Source: CAMFLJ01 sp963702555 (GTDB lineage Bacteria > Actinomycetota > Acidimicrobiia > Acidimicrobiales > Acidimicrobilacustridaceae). Taken from it: a stretch of DNA of 64,000 bases. The stretch's first letter is position 1, and every line of letters begins with the position of its first letter. This document shows positions 35,491-43,546 of the stretch, one piece after another. The DNA lies in contig CAVPCW010000006.1 in assembly GCA_963702555.1 (NCBI GenBank), positions 434,001 to 498,000 of the forward strand. Reading direction: 5' to 3'. The notes under the pieces are model-generated. The model saw nothing but the letters and a program-made list of their open reading frames with translations, had not been told where the DNA came from and did not search any database. The position numbers and the translations under genes are program-made.

Positions 35491-35502
35491 TTGCGGCCGC
35501 AA
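35491..35502. promoter_or_regulatory. Palindrome upstream of the pirin gene, candidate operator
   Basis: TTGCGGCCGCAA is a perfect 12-bp palindrome 39 nt before the pirin ATG. Its TTGC-GCAA arms resemble operators of small dimeric regulators such as MarR-type proteins. Confidence 0.35.
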
Positions 35503-35540
35503 TGATGTTGTGAGGAGCTGAACCGCAACAGGAGGCAGCG

Positions 35541-36264
35541 ATGACCACCGAGACACCCGCTCCCGTCGAGATCCGCCCCGCCGCCGGGCGCCCCCACACC
35601 CAGATGGGCTGGCTCGACTCGTGGCACAGCTTCAGCTTCGGGGGCCACTACGACCCCGCCAACACCCACCACGGCCTGCTGCTGGTCAGCAACGACGACC
35701 GCGTCGCTCCCGCCAGTGGCTTCGGCATGCACCCGCACCGCGACATGGAGATCGTCACCTGGATGATCTCGGGTGAGATCCAGCACCACGACACTGCCGG
35801 CAACTCGGGCCTGATCCGCCGGGGCATCGCCCAGCGGATGAGCGCCGGCACCGGCCTGCTCCACTCCGAGGAGAACCCGAGCCCCGACGTCGAGGCCCAC
35901 TTCGTGCAGATGTGGGTGGTCCCCGACACCGACGGCATCGATCCCGGCTACGAGCAGCAGGACGTCACCGACCTGCTCGAGGCCGGGGGGCTCGTCGCCG
36001 TGGCCGGTGGGGCCGGCAGCGGCGCCGCCATCCTCATCAACCAGCGCGACGCCGTCCTCTGGGCCGGCTGGCTGGCGCCGGGCGAGGAGGTGCTGGTGCC
36101 CGACGCACCCCACGTCCACGTCTTCGTCGCCGTCGGCTCGGCCGACCTCGACGGCGGTGGCCCGCTCGCGCGAGGGCGATGCCGCCCGGCTCACGGGGGC
36201 CGGCTCGCCCCGCCTGGTGGCCGGGCCGGGCGGGGCCGAGGTCCTGATCTGGGCCACCGCGTAG
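35541..36264 (+). CDS. Pirin-family protein, frameshifted near the C-terminus
   Basis: A bicupin-like pirin of about 240 residues after correction. AGGAGG (35530-35535) precedes the ATG. The N-terminal cupin carries the metal set FGMHPHRDMEIVTWM (His, His) and GLLHSEENPS (His, Glu); HTQMGWLDSWHSFSF is the family signature. The frame shifts at about 36165-36172 (one extra base would explain it) and ends EVLIWATA. Pirins may be quercetinases or redox-sensing regulators; the function here is unknown. Confidence 0.82.
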
Positions 36265-36288
36265 GCGGGCCCCGGGTGCCGGCCCCGG

Positions 36289-36294
36289 TAACCT
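36289..36294 (+). promoter_or_regulatory. -10 hexamer TAACCT for the leaderless moxR-like gene
   Basis: TAACCT ends 7 nt before the GTG at 36302. Confidence 0.5.
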
Positions 36295-36301
36295 GCCGGC
36301 C

Positions 36302-37246
36302 GTGACCGACTCCCCCCGAACGGCCGCGGCCGCCGGCTCCGGCGCCCCCGCCGACGTCGCCGAGGTGGCCGCTGCCCTGGCCGCCGAGGGCTATCTCGCC
36401 GACGAGGGCCTGGCCACGTCGGTGTTCCTCGCGCTCACCCTCCGCCGGCCGCTGCTGTTGGAGGGCGAGCCCGGGGTCGGCAAGACCGAGGTCGCCAAGG
36501 TCCTGAGCCGCTGGACGGGCGGTGAGCTCATCCGCCTCCAGTGCTACGAGGGCCTCGACGCGTCCCAGGCGCTCTACGAGTGGGACTACTCCCGGCAGTT
36601 GCTGCACCTCCGGGCCGCCGAGGCCGCCGGCGCCGCGGGCACCGACCTCGAGGCCCTCGAGGACCAGCTCTACGACGAGCGCTTCCTCGTGCGCCGGCCG
36701 CTGCTCCAGGCGATCGCCCACGGCGACGGCCCGCCGCCCGTCCTCCTCGTCGACGAGGTCGACCGCGCCGACGACGAGTTCGAGGCGTTCCTCCTCGAGG
36801 TGCTGGCGGACTACTCGGTCACCGTCCCGGAGCTGGGCACGTTCCACGCCGACGTGCCGCCGGTGGTCATCATCACCTCCAACCGCACCCGAGACGTGCA
36901 CGACGCCCTCAAGCGTCGCTGCCTCTATCACTGGGTCGAGCATCCCGACCTCGAGCGCGAGGTCGCCATCGTGCGGGCCCGGGTGCCCGAGGCCGGCGAG
37001 CAGCTCGCCCGCCAGGTCGCCGCCCTCACCGAGGCCCTGCGCGACCTCGAGCTCTACAAGCCGCCGGGCGTGGCCGAGACCATCGACTGGGCGCTCGCCC
37101 TCCACGCCCTGGGCCGGGGCAGCATCGACCAGGCCACGGTGGCCGCCACCCTCGGCACCGTGCTCAAGTACCGCGAGGACGCCGACCGGGTCCGCCGCCA
37201 CGGCCTCGACGAACTGGTCGACGCCGCCCGAACCCGGGCCGGCTGA
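36302..37246 (+). CDS. MoxR-family AAA+ ATPase (CoxD-like)
   Basis: A 314-residue AAA+ ATPase. Walker A: GEPGVGKTEVAKVL; Walker B: VLLVDEVDRADDEFEAFLLEVL; sensor 1: VVIITSNRTRDV; C-terminal lid. In cox clusters CoxD-type ATPases work with the VWA protein CoxE to finish the sulfurated Mo-Cu or Mo site of CoxL. It is followed by the VWA gene after 6 nt. Leaderless GTG start. Confidence 0.9.
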   Translation: MTDSPRTAAAAGSGAPADVAEVAAALAAEGYLADEGLATSVFLALTLRRPLLLEGEPGVGKTEVAKVLSRWTGGELIRLQCYEGLDASQALYEWDYSRQLLHLRAAEAAGAAGTDLEALEDQLYDERFLVRRPLLQAIAHGDGPPPVLLVDEVDRADDEFEAFLLEVLADYSVTVPELGTFHADVPPVVIITSNRTRDVHDALKRRCLYHWVEHPDLEREVAIVRARVPEAGEQLARQVAALTEALRDLELYKPPGVAETIDWALALHALGRGSIDQATVAATLGTVLKYREDADRVRRHGLDELVDAARTRAG

Positions 37247-37252
37247 GGCCCG

Positions 37253-38413
37253 ATGGCTCCCACGCTCGCCGGGGTCGACGAGCCGGGCGCGGCCGTCCAC
37301 GGCTTCCTCGCCGAGCTGCGCCGCGCCGGCGTCGCCGTGCCCGTCGGCAGCGCGCTGCTCTACGCCGAGGCGCTGGGCTCCCTCCGTGCCGAGCCCGCCG
37401 CGCTCTACTGGGCGGGTCGGGCCACGCTCGTCCATCGGCCCGAGGAGATCGCCCCCTACGACGAGGCCTTCGCCCGCTACTGGCTCGGCCGTCGTGCCGG
37501 CGTCACGGCCGAGCCGGTGCCGGAGGAGTCCGTGACCCTCGCCACCGACGACCCCGACGCCCCCGAGCCGCCCGAGCCCGACGTGGCCGACGACGAGGAC
37601 CCCGGTCCCGACCTCACCCTCCGGTTCAGCCGCACCGAGGTGCTTCGGGCCCGCGACTTCGCCACCCTCGACGCCGGCGAGCAGGCCGAGGTGAACCGGC
37701 TCATGGCCGACCTGCGCATGGCCGGCGCCCTCCAGCGGTCCCGACGCCGTCAGCCGTCGCGCCGCAGCCGGGGCCGCCCCGACCTGCGCCGCACCGTGCG
37801 GGCCTCGCTGCGCACCGGTGGCGAACCGGTTCGCCGGCTCACCACCGTGCCCTCCGACCGGCCCCGCCGGGTCGTGCTGCTCGCCGACGTCAGCGGCTCG
37901 ATGGAGCCCTACAGCCGGGCCCTCGTGCGCTTCGCCCACGTGGCGGTGGCCGCCCGGGCCCGGGTCGAGGCCTTCACCCTCGGGACCCGCCTCACCCGCC
38001 TCACCCGGGAGCTCACCACCCGCGACCCCGACCAGGCCCTCGCCCGGGCGGCGGCGGCGGTGCCCGACTGGTCCGGCGGCACCCGCCTCGGTGAGGCCCT
38101 GCGCCGCTTCAACGACCAGTGGGGGATGCGCGGCGTGGCCCGGGGCGCCGTCGTCGTGATCCTCTCCGACGGCTGGGACCGCGGCGAGCCCGAGGAGCTG
38201 GTCGAGCAGATGGCGCGGCTGCGGCGCGTGGCCCATCGCATCGTGTGGGTGAACCCGCTGAAGGCGTCGCCGGGCTATGAGCCACTCGCGCGTGGGATGG
38301 CCGCGGCGTTACCCTTCGTCGACGAGTTCGTCGAGGGCCACTCGCTCGACTCGCTCGAGGAACTGGCCCGCATCATCTCCTCCGACGACCGGGGGACGAG
38401 GCCGAGTCGATGA
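37253..38413 (+). CDS. VWA-domain protein (CoxE-like)
   Basis: A 386-residue soluble protein. The N-terminal half is helical with an acidic linker (EPPEPDVADDEDPGPD) and a basic stretch (RSRRRQPSRRSRGRP); the C-terminal half is a von Willebrand A fold with MIDAS motif LLADVSGSMEPYSR, TRLGEALRRF and VILSDGWDRGEPEEL. CoxE proteins pair with the MoxR ATPase as a chelatase-like maturation unit. It starts 6 nt after the ATPase gene. Confidence 0.88.
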   Translation: MAPTLAGVDEPGAAVHGFLAELRRAGVAVPVGSALLYAEALGSLRAEPAALYWAGRATLVHRPEEIAPYDEAFARYWLGRRAGVTAEPVPEESVTLATDDPDAPEPPEPDVADDEDPGPDLTLRFSRTEVLRARDFATLDAGEQAEVNRLMADLRMAGALQRSRRRQPSRRSRGRPDLRRTVRASLRTGGEPVRRLTTVPSDRPRRVVLLADVSGSMEPYSRALVRFAHVAVAARARVEAFTLGTRLTRLTRELTTRDPDQALARAAAAVPDWSGGTRLGEALRRFNDQWGMRGVARGAVVVILSDGWDRGEPEELVEQMARLRRVAHRIVWVNPLKASPGYEPLARGMAAALPFVDEFVEGHSLDSLEELARIISSDDRGTRPSR

Positions 38414-38440
38414 GCGCAGCCGGATGAAGGAGCCCGCTCG

Positions 38441-38755
38441 ATGAAGGAGATCATGAACGACCTCGACCGCTGGCGGTCGCAGGGCAAGCGCGTGGCGCTC
38501 GCCCGGGTCGTCGACATCGAGGGCTCGGGCCCGCGCCTCCCCGGTGCGGCCATGGCGGTGGCCGACGACGGCGAGGTCGCTGGCTCGGTCTCCGGCGGCT
38601 GCGTCGAGGGTGCCGTGGTGGGCGAGGCCCTCGACATCCTCCAGACCGGCGACCGGCGCCTCGTCACGTTCGGCTACAGCGACGACGAGGCCTTCGCCGT
38701 GGGCCTCACCTGCGGGGGCACGATCCACCTGTTCATCGAGCCCCTGGACTGGTGA
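38441..38755 (+). CDS. XdhC/CoxI N-terminal-domain protein
   Basis: A 104-residue stand-alone XdhC N-domain: LARVVDIEGSGPRLPGAAMAV, GSVSGGCVEGAVVGEAL, LTCGGTIHLFIEPL. These proteins bind molybdenum cofactor or help its sulfuration before insertion. The other half of a typical XdhC is the next gene, 4 nt downstream. AAGGAG upstream of the ATG is the ribosome-binding site. Confidence 0.85.
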   Translation: MKEIMNDLDRWRSQGKRVALARVVDIEGSGPRLPGAAMAVADDGEVAGSVSGGCVEGAVVGEALDILQTGDRRLVTFGYSDDEAFAVGLTCGGTIHLFIEPLDW

Positions 38756-38759
38756 CCGC

Positions 38760-39548
38760 GTGACCGACTCCATCTACGACACCTGGCACCGCGCCGTCGA
38801 CGACCACCGGCCCGTCGCCCTCGTCACCGTGGTCGAGGGCCCCGGAACCGGAGCCAAGCTCCTGGTGGGCGAGGGCATCGACACCATGGGCTCGCTCGGC
38901 AACGACGACCTCGACCGGGTGGTCGAGCGCGATGCCATCGGCGAGCTCGCCTCCGGCACCAGCGGCGTGCGTCACTACGGCGCTCATGGCGAGGCCCGCG
39001 AGGACACCGTCTCGGTGTTCATCGAGACCTTCGCCCCGCCGCCGCTCATGTTGATCTTCGGCGCCGTCGACTTCACCGCGGCCCTCGTGCGCATCGCCAA
39101 GGTCATGGGGTACACGGTCACCGTGTGCGACGCCCGCGAGGTGTTCGCCACGAAGAAGCGGTTCCCCCATGCCGACGAGGTCGTCGTCGACTGGCCGCAC
39201 CGTCACCTGGCCAAGGTGGGCGACCGCCTGGGCCCCCGCGACGCCGTGTGCGTGCTCACCCACGACCACAAGTTCGACGTGCCCGCCATCCAGGCCGCTC
39301 TCGGCACGAAGGTCGGTTACCTGGGGGCGATGGGCAGCCGCCGCACGTGCGCCGAGCGTCTCGAGCGGCTCGAGGCCGATGGTGCCGACATGGATGCCGT
39401 CCGGTCCCGTCTGCACGCCCCCATCGGCCTCGACCTCGGCGGCCGCACGCCCGAGGAGACCGCCATCGCCATCTGCGCCGAGATCATCGCCGCCCGCACG
39501 GGCCGGCCGTCGGCGTCGCTGTCGACCACCGACGGCGCCATCCACTAG
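38760..39548 (+). CDS. XdhC/CoxF-like protein with Rossmann domain
   Basis: A 262-residue protein with a GTG start. N-terminal XdhC-like domain (DDHRPVALVTVVEGPGTGAKLLV) and C-terminal XdhC Rossmann domain: MLIFGAVDFTAALVRIAKVMGYTVTVCDAR, AVCVLTHDHKFDVPAI, VGYLGAMGSRRTCAERL, APIGLDLGGRTPEETAIAI. It is likely a molybdenum-cofactor maturation factor for CoxL. Confidence 0.88.
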   Translation: MTDSIYDTWHRAVDDHRPVALVTVVEGPGTGAKLLVGEGIDTMGSLGNDDLDRVVERDAIGELASGTSGVRHYGAHGEAREDTVSVFIETFAPPPLMLIFGAVDFTAALVRIAKVMGYTVTVCDAREVFATKKRFPHADEVVVDWPHRHLAKVGDRLGPRDAVCVLTHDHKFDVPAIQAALGTKVGYLGAMGSRRTCAERLERLEADGADMDAVRSRLHAPIGLDLGGRTPEETAIAICAEIIAARTGRPSASLSTTDGAIH

Positions 39549-39555
39549 GCGGCCG

Positions 39556-39561
39556 TAGGAT
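39556..39561 (+). promoter_or_regulatory. Candidate -10 TAGGAT of the FAD-dependent oxidoreductase gene
   Basis: TAGGAT lies 41 nt before the ATG at 39603; GGGGAAGGG (39592-39600) is a purine-rich ribosome-binding site. Confidence 0.4.
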
Positions 39562-39602
39562 CCCTCGTCTGGCTCACGCCGAGCGCGACCGGGGGAAGGG
39601 CC

Positions 39603-41027
39603 ATGGCGACGGGATCGTTGGAGACCGACTACCTCGTGGTGGGTGCAGGCGCCATGGGCATGGCGTTCACCGACGCACTGGTCGATCACGCCGACGTCCA
39701 TGTCACCCTCGTCGACCGGCGCCACGCGGCCGGCGGCCACTGGCACGACGCCTACCCGTTCGTGCAGCTCCACCAGGCGTCGCTTTTCTACGGGGTCGCC
39801 TCGACCGTCCTCGGCGCCGGAGCGTTGCAGCAGCGCGGTCCGGAGGAGGGGCTCCAGGAGCGGGCCCGGCGGTCGGAGATCCAGGACTACTACGACGATG
39901 TCCTGCACCGCCGCCTGGTCGGCTCGGGGCGGGTGAGCTTCGTCGGTGGGAGCGAGCACCACGTCGACGGCACCTCGCATCGAGTCACCTCCCTCGTCTC
40001 GGGCGACACGCTCGAGGTGAAGGTCCGCCGGCGGGTCGTCGACGCCACCTACCTGTCGCCGACGGTTCCCGCCACCACGCCACCGCCCTTCGGTGTCGCC
40101 CCCGACGTCGCCGTGGTGCCGATCCACGAGCTGGCGGTGCTGGCCGAGGCGCCGACCGACTACGTGATCGTGGGCTCCGGCAAGACCGCCACCGACGGCA
40201 TCGTCTGGTTGCTCGCCAACGGCGTCGCCCCGGACCGCATCGTGTGGGTCCGCCCCCGTGACCCCTGGATGCTCGACCGGGCGGTGGTCCAGCCCGATCC
40301 GGTCGTCGCCCTCGGGCTGGCGGCCGACACGCTCTCGGCGGCGTCCGCGGCCGACTCGCCCGACGACCTCTTTCTCAACCTGGAGGCCGCCGGCGTGATG
40401 CTGCGGATCGACCCGCAGGTGGTGCCGACCATGGCCAAGGCTCCGACCCTCGGTCGGTGGGAGCTCGACCTGCTCCGCACGATCGAGCGGGTCGTGCGCC
40501 TGGGCCGGGTACAGCACGTGACCAGCGGAGAAGTGGTGCTCGATCGTGGGACCGTGCCGCTCACACCGGGCTCGCTGATCGTGCACTGTGCCGCCGCGGG
40601 GCTGCCCCAACCGCCGGTGGTGCCGATCTGGGGCACCGACCGCATCACGCTCCAGACCATCCGGGCCGGGTTCCCATGCTTCTGCGCCGCGCTGGCCGGG
40701 TACGTGGAGGCGACCCGCGACGATGACCGTGAGCGCAACTGGCTGTGTCCTCCCAACAGCTTCTCCGACACCCCGACCGACTGGGCCCGGATGCAGGTGC
40801 GGGGGATGGTCGCCACCAGCCGCTACGAATCCGAGCCCGACATCGCGGCGTGGACCCGGGCATGTGCCCTCAACCCGGCCCGCATCGAGCAGGCCCGCCG
40901 CGACGATCCCGCAGTGCGGGCTGCCGCCGCCCGGGTCGCCTCGGTGCGCGAGCGAGGGCTCTCCCGCCTCGCAGAGCTGGCGGGCGAGGCGTTGCCGGGC
41001 GACGACGAACGTCGCCCTGGGACCTAG
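39603..41027 (+). CDS. FAD/NAD(P)-binding oxidoreductase
   Basis: A 474-residue flavoprotein. The FAD-binding loop is LVVGAGAMGMAFTDAL (about 11-26), followed by VDRRHAAGGHWHDAYPFVQLH, the monooxygenase-like GGxWxxxYP motif. The second nucleotide-binding loop is VIVGSGKTATDGIVW (about 188). The fold is like class B flavin monooxygenases but without a clear FxGxxxHxxxW fingerprint. The substrate is unknown. Its stop codon overlaps that of coxM on the other strand by 4 nt. It has no known role in CO oxidation. Confidence 0.78.
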   Translation: MATGSLETDYLVVGAGAMGMAFTDALVDHADVHVTLVDRRHAAGGHWHDAYPFVQLHQASLFYGVASTVLGAGALQQRGPEEGLQERARRSEIQDYYDDVLHRRLVGSGRVSFVGGSEHHVDGTSHRVTSLVSGDTLEVKVRRRVVDATYLSPTVPATTPPPFGVAPDVAVVPIHELAVLAEAPTDYVIVGSGKTATDGIVWLLANGVAPDRIVWVRPRDPWMLDRAVVQPDPVVALGLAADTLSAASAADSPDDLFLNLEAAGVMLRIDPQVVPTMAKAPTLGRWELDLLRTIERVVRLGRVQHVTSGEVVLDRGTVPLTPGSLIVHCAAAGLPQPPVVPIWGTDRITLQTIRAGFPCFCAALAGYVEATRDDDRERNWLCPPNSFSDTPTDWARMQVRGMVATSRYESEPDIAAWTRACALNPARIEQARRDDPAVRAAAARVASVRERGLSRLAELAGEALPGDDERRPGT

Positions 41028-41851
41028 GAGAGCCCGGACTCCTCGAGAGCCCGGCGCACGAGCACGCGGGCCAGATGCTCGCGGTACTCCGGGCTGGCGT
41101 TGATGTCGCCCTGGGGCTCGGTGCCCTCGTTGGCCCGCTCGGCGGCCTCGGCCGCGGTGGCGCCACCGTTGACGGCGTCGACGACCCCGGAGGCCACGAG
41201 GGGGGTGGAGCCCATGTTCACCAGCGCCACGCCGGTGTGGCCCTTGGCCCGCACCGCGGCAACGCCGACGATGGCCCAGTCCTGGGCCCGGCGGTTGAAC
41301 TTCTGGAACGACCAGCCCTCGGTCTCCAGCTTCGGCACGCGGATCTCGGTGAGCAGCTCGTCGGGCTCGAGCGCCGACTCGAGGAAGCCGGTGAAGAAGT
41401 CGGTGGCCGCGATCTCGCGCTCGCCGTTCGGGCCCTTGGCCACGAGCGAGCCGCCGAGCGCCAGCAGCACGGCCGGCAGGTCGGAGGCGGGATCGGCGTG
41501 GGCGAGCGAGCCGCCGATGGTGCCGCGGTGGCGGACCTGGGGGTCGCCGACCTCGCCGGCGGCGTGGTGCAGCAGCGGCACGGCCTCGGCGAGGATCGGG
41601 TCGATCTCGAGGTCGCGGTGGCGGGTGAGCGCACCGATGGCCACGTGGTCGCCCGCGTCGCGGACGTAGCGCAGGTCCTCGAGGCGGCCCACGTCGACCA
41701 GCACCGACGGCACGGCCAGGCGGAGCTTCATCATCGGCAGCAGCGAGTGGCCGCCGGCCAGCAGCTTGGCCTCGTCGCCGTGCTCGGTGAGCAGGGCGAT
41801 GGCGGCCTCGGCGGAGTCGGCCCGCTGGTAGTCGAAGGTGGCGGGGATCAC
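41024..41851 (-). CDS. coxM: Carbon monoxide dehydrogenase medium (FAD-binding) subunit
   Basis: A 275-residue FAD subunit. FAD motifs: LLAGGHSLLPMMKLRLA (residues about 29-45) and RGTIGGSLAHADPASDLP. C-terminal CODH flavoprotein domain with ALVNMGSTPLVA. It passes electrons from the 2Fe-2S subunit to the quinone pool. The GTG start overlaps the coxS stop in GTGA. Confidence 0.92.
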   Translation of the reverse strand: MIPATFDYQRADSAEAAIALLTEHGDEAKLLAGGHSLLPMMKLRLAVPSVLVDVGRLEDLRYVRDAGDHVAIGALTRHRDLEIDPILAEAVPLLHHAAGEVGDPQVRHRGTIGGSLAHADPASDLPAVLLALGGSLVAKGPNGEREIAATDFFTGFLESALEPDELLTEIRVPKLETEGWSFQKFNRRAQDWAIVGVAAVRAKGHTGVALVNMGSTPLVASGVVDAVNGGATAAEAAERANEGTEPQGDINASPEYREHLARVLVRRALEESGLS

Positions 41852-42309
41852 GACGCGGCCTCGGCGGCGGCGAGGACGGCCTTCACGATGTTGTGGTAGC
41901 CGGTGCAGCGGCAGAGGTTGCCCTCGAGCCCGAGGCGGACCTCCTGCTCGGTCGGCGAGGGGTTCTCGTCGAGCAGCGAGACGGCGGCCATGACCATGCC
42001 CGGGGTGCAGTACCCGCACTGGAGGCCGTGGTTCTCCTGGAAGGCCTTCTGCATCGGGTGGAGCTCGTCGCCATCGGCGAGGCCCTCGATGGTGACGACG
42101 GTCGTGCCGTCGGCCTGAGCGGCCAGCATCGTGCACGACTTCACGGACTCGCCGTCGACGTGCACCGTGCAGGCACCGCAGGACGAGGTGTCGCAACCGA
42201 TGTTGGTGCCCGTCAGACCCAGCTGCTCACGCAGGAAGTAGACGAGGAGCGTCCGTGGCTCGGCCTCCGCCGTGCGTTCGACGCCGTTGACCGTGAGGGT
42301 GATCTGCAT
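41848..42309 (-). CDS. coxS: Carbon monoxide dehydrogenase small (2Fe-2S) subunit
   Basis: A 153-residue iron-sulfur subunit. Plant-type ferredoxin cluster: GCDTSSCGACTVHVDG plus a later Cys (KSCTMLA). Second cluster: QCGYCTPGMVMAA and NLCRCTGYHNIVKA. It relays electrons from the molybdenum site in CoxL to FAD in CoxM. First gene of a coxS-coxM pair that reads leftwards. Confidence 0.94.
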   Translation of the reverse strand: MQITLTVNGVERTAEAEPRTLLVYFLREQLGLTGTNIGCDTSSCGACTVHVDGESVKSCTMLAAQADGTTVVTIEGLADGDELHPMQKAFQENHGLQCGYCTPGMVMAAVSLLDENPSPTEQEVRLGLEGNLCRCTGYHNIVKAVLAAAEAAS

Positions 42310-42346
42310 GCTTCCCCTTGGAGAGACCTGTTCCGCAGCGGGGGCG

Positions 42347-42352
42347 AGCGTA
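42347..42352 (-). promoter_or_regulatory. Candidate -10 TACGCT of coxS-coxM
   Basis: TACGCT on the minus strand lies 37 nt before the coxS ATG; AAGGGGAAG precedes the ATG. Confidence 0.4.
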
Positions 42353-42412
42353 GCCGAGTGACGTACGGCTCACCGTGGGATGGTCGGGACTCCCGGAGGG
42401 TCCCGGGAGGGC

Positions 42413-42865
42413 CTACGCCGTGAGCATCTCGGGGGCGACCGAGAAGCGCACCGTCCAGCGCTCGTCGGAGGCGCCGTCGATGGCGAGGCGCCACACGAAC
42501 GACTGGCCCGGCTCGAGCGGGAGGCCGTTGAAGCTGATCACGACCGGCACGTTGAGGGGCTGGGTCTGGGGCCAGCCCTCGGGCCGTCCTGCGGCGATCT
42601 GGCCGTTGACCAGCACGGGCACGTCGCCCGCCATCACCGGCATGCCGTCGGGGGTGAGCAGCTCGCACACCCACGGGATGGTCTCGTCGGCGCGGCTCCA
42701 GGGCACGGTGACGACGAGGGCGAGGGCCATCGGCTGCGGCGTGGGCGGCACCACGGCGATGCCGCCGCCGAGCACGCTCAGCTTGCCGTCGGCGACCTGC
42801 GCGGCATCGGCCAGGATCATGAGCACGGAGAGGTCGTCGTCGGGCTGGGGCTGTTCGTTCGCCAT
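42413..42865 (-). CDS. Conserved protein of unknown function (DUF6941-like)
   Basis: A 150-residue beta-rich soluble protein: VLMILADAAQVADGKLSVLGGGIAVV near the N-terminus, LVVTVPWSRADETI, and FNGLPLEPGQSFVWRLAID. This pattern fits a small actinobacterial family (DUF6941) of unknown role. A TAGGGT hexamer ends 8 nt upstream, so it is probably a leaderless single gene within the cox region. Confidence 0.7.
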   Translation of the reverse strand: MANEQPQPDDDLSVLMILADAAQVADGKLSVLGGGIAVVPPTPQPMALALVVTVPWSRADETIPWVCELLTPDGMPVMAGDVPVLVNGQIAAGRPEGWPQTQPLNVPVVISFNGLPLEPGQSFVWRLAIDGASDERWTVRFSVAPEMLTA

Positions 42866-42873
42866 GGGGGGTC

Positions 42874-42879
42874 ACCCTA
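42874..42879 (-). promoter_or_regulatory. -10 hexamer TAGGGT for the DUF6941-like gene
   Basis: TAGGGT on the minus strand ends 8 nt before the ATG at 42865. Confidence 0.5.
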
Positions 42880-42967
42880 GGAGACCCTGCCGGGGGCCGG
42901 GGCCGGCCGGACCGAACATGCGGTGACGGGTGGCCGAACACCTGGTGCCGGATGGTTGACTGGTCCG

Positions 42968-43546
42968 ATGCCCGACGCCCCCCTCCGCCTCGCCGCGGCC
43001 GTGCTCGCCGCCGGCGGGTCCACCCGGTTCGGGGAGGGAGCCAAGCAGCTCGCGCTGTTCCGGGGTCGCCCGCTCGTCTCGTGGGCGGTGGAGGCGGCAC
43101 TCGACGCCGGCGTGTTCGAGCTCGTGTTCGTGATCGGCGGAGCAGTCGACGTCTCCCACGCCCTGCCGCCGGGCGCCCTGCTGCTCGAGAACCCCGCCTG
43201 GGCCGAGGGCCAGGCCACGTCCCTGGCCATCGCGGTGCACGCCGCCAGGGTCGGTGCGTTCGACGCGCTCGTCGTCGGCCTCGGCGACCAGCCCTTCGTC
43301 GGGCCGGAGGCGTGGCGGGCCGTGGCCACCGCCGACGTGTCCGAGCCGATCGTGGTCGCGACCTATGAGGGCGATCGGGGCAACCCCGTCCGGCTCGGCC
43401 GGGCGGTGTGGGACGACCTGCCCGTCACCGGTGACCATGGCGCCCGCACGCTGATGGCCGGGAGGCCCGACCTCGTCGCCGAGGTAGCGTGCCCGGGCAA
43501 CGCCGCCGACATCGATACCCAGGAGGAGCTCGACCGATGGAGCTGA
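42968..43546 (+). CDS. MobA-like nucleotidyltransferase (molybdenum cofactor modification)
   Basis: A 192-residue NTP transferase. Nucleotide loop: AAAVLAAGGSTRFGEGAKQLA; metal/substrate motif: LVVGLGDQPFVGPEAW; GNPVRLGRAVW; and VACPGNAADIDTQEEL. It resembles MocA-type CMP or GMP transferases that build the dinucleotide cofactor used by CoxL. The next gene starts inside its last codons. It may be transcribed with coxG and perhaps further. Confidence 0.85.
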   Translation: MPDAPLRLAAAVLAAGGSTRFGEGAKQLALFRGRPLVSWAVEAALDAGVFELVFVIGGAVDVSHALPPGALLLENPAWAEGQATSLAIAVHAARVGAFDALVVGLGDQPFVGPEAWRAVATADVSEPIVVATYEGDRGNPVRLGRAVWDDLPVTGDHGARTLMAGRPDLVAEVACPGNAADIDTQEELDRWS

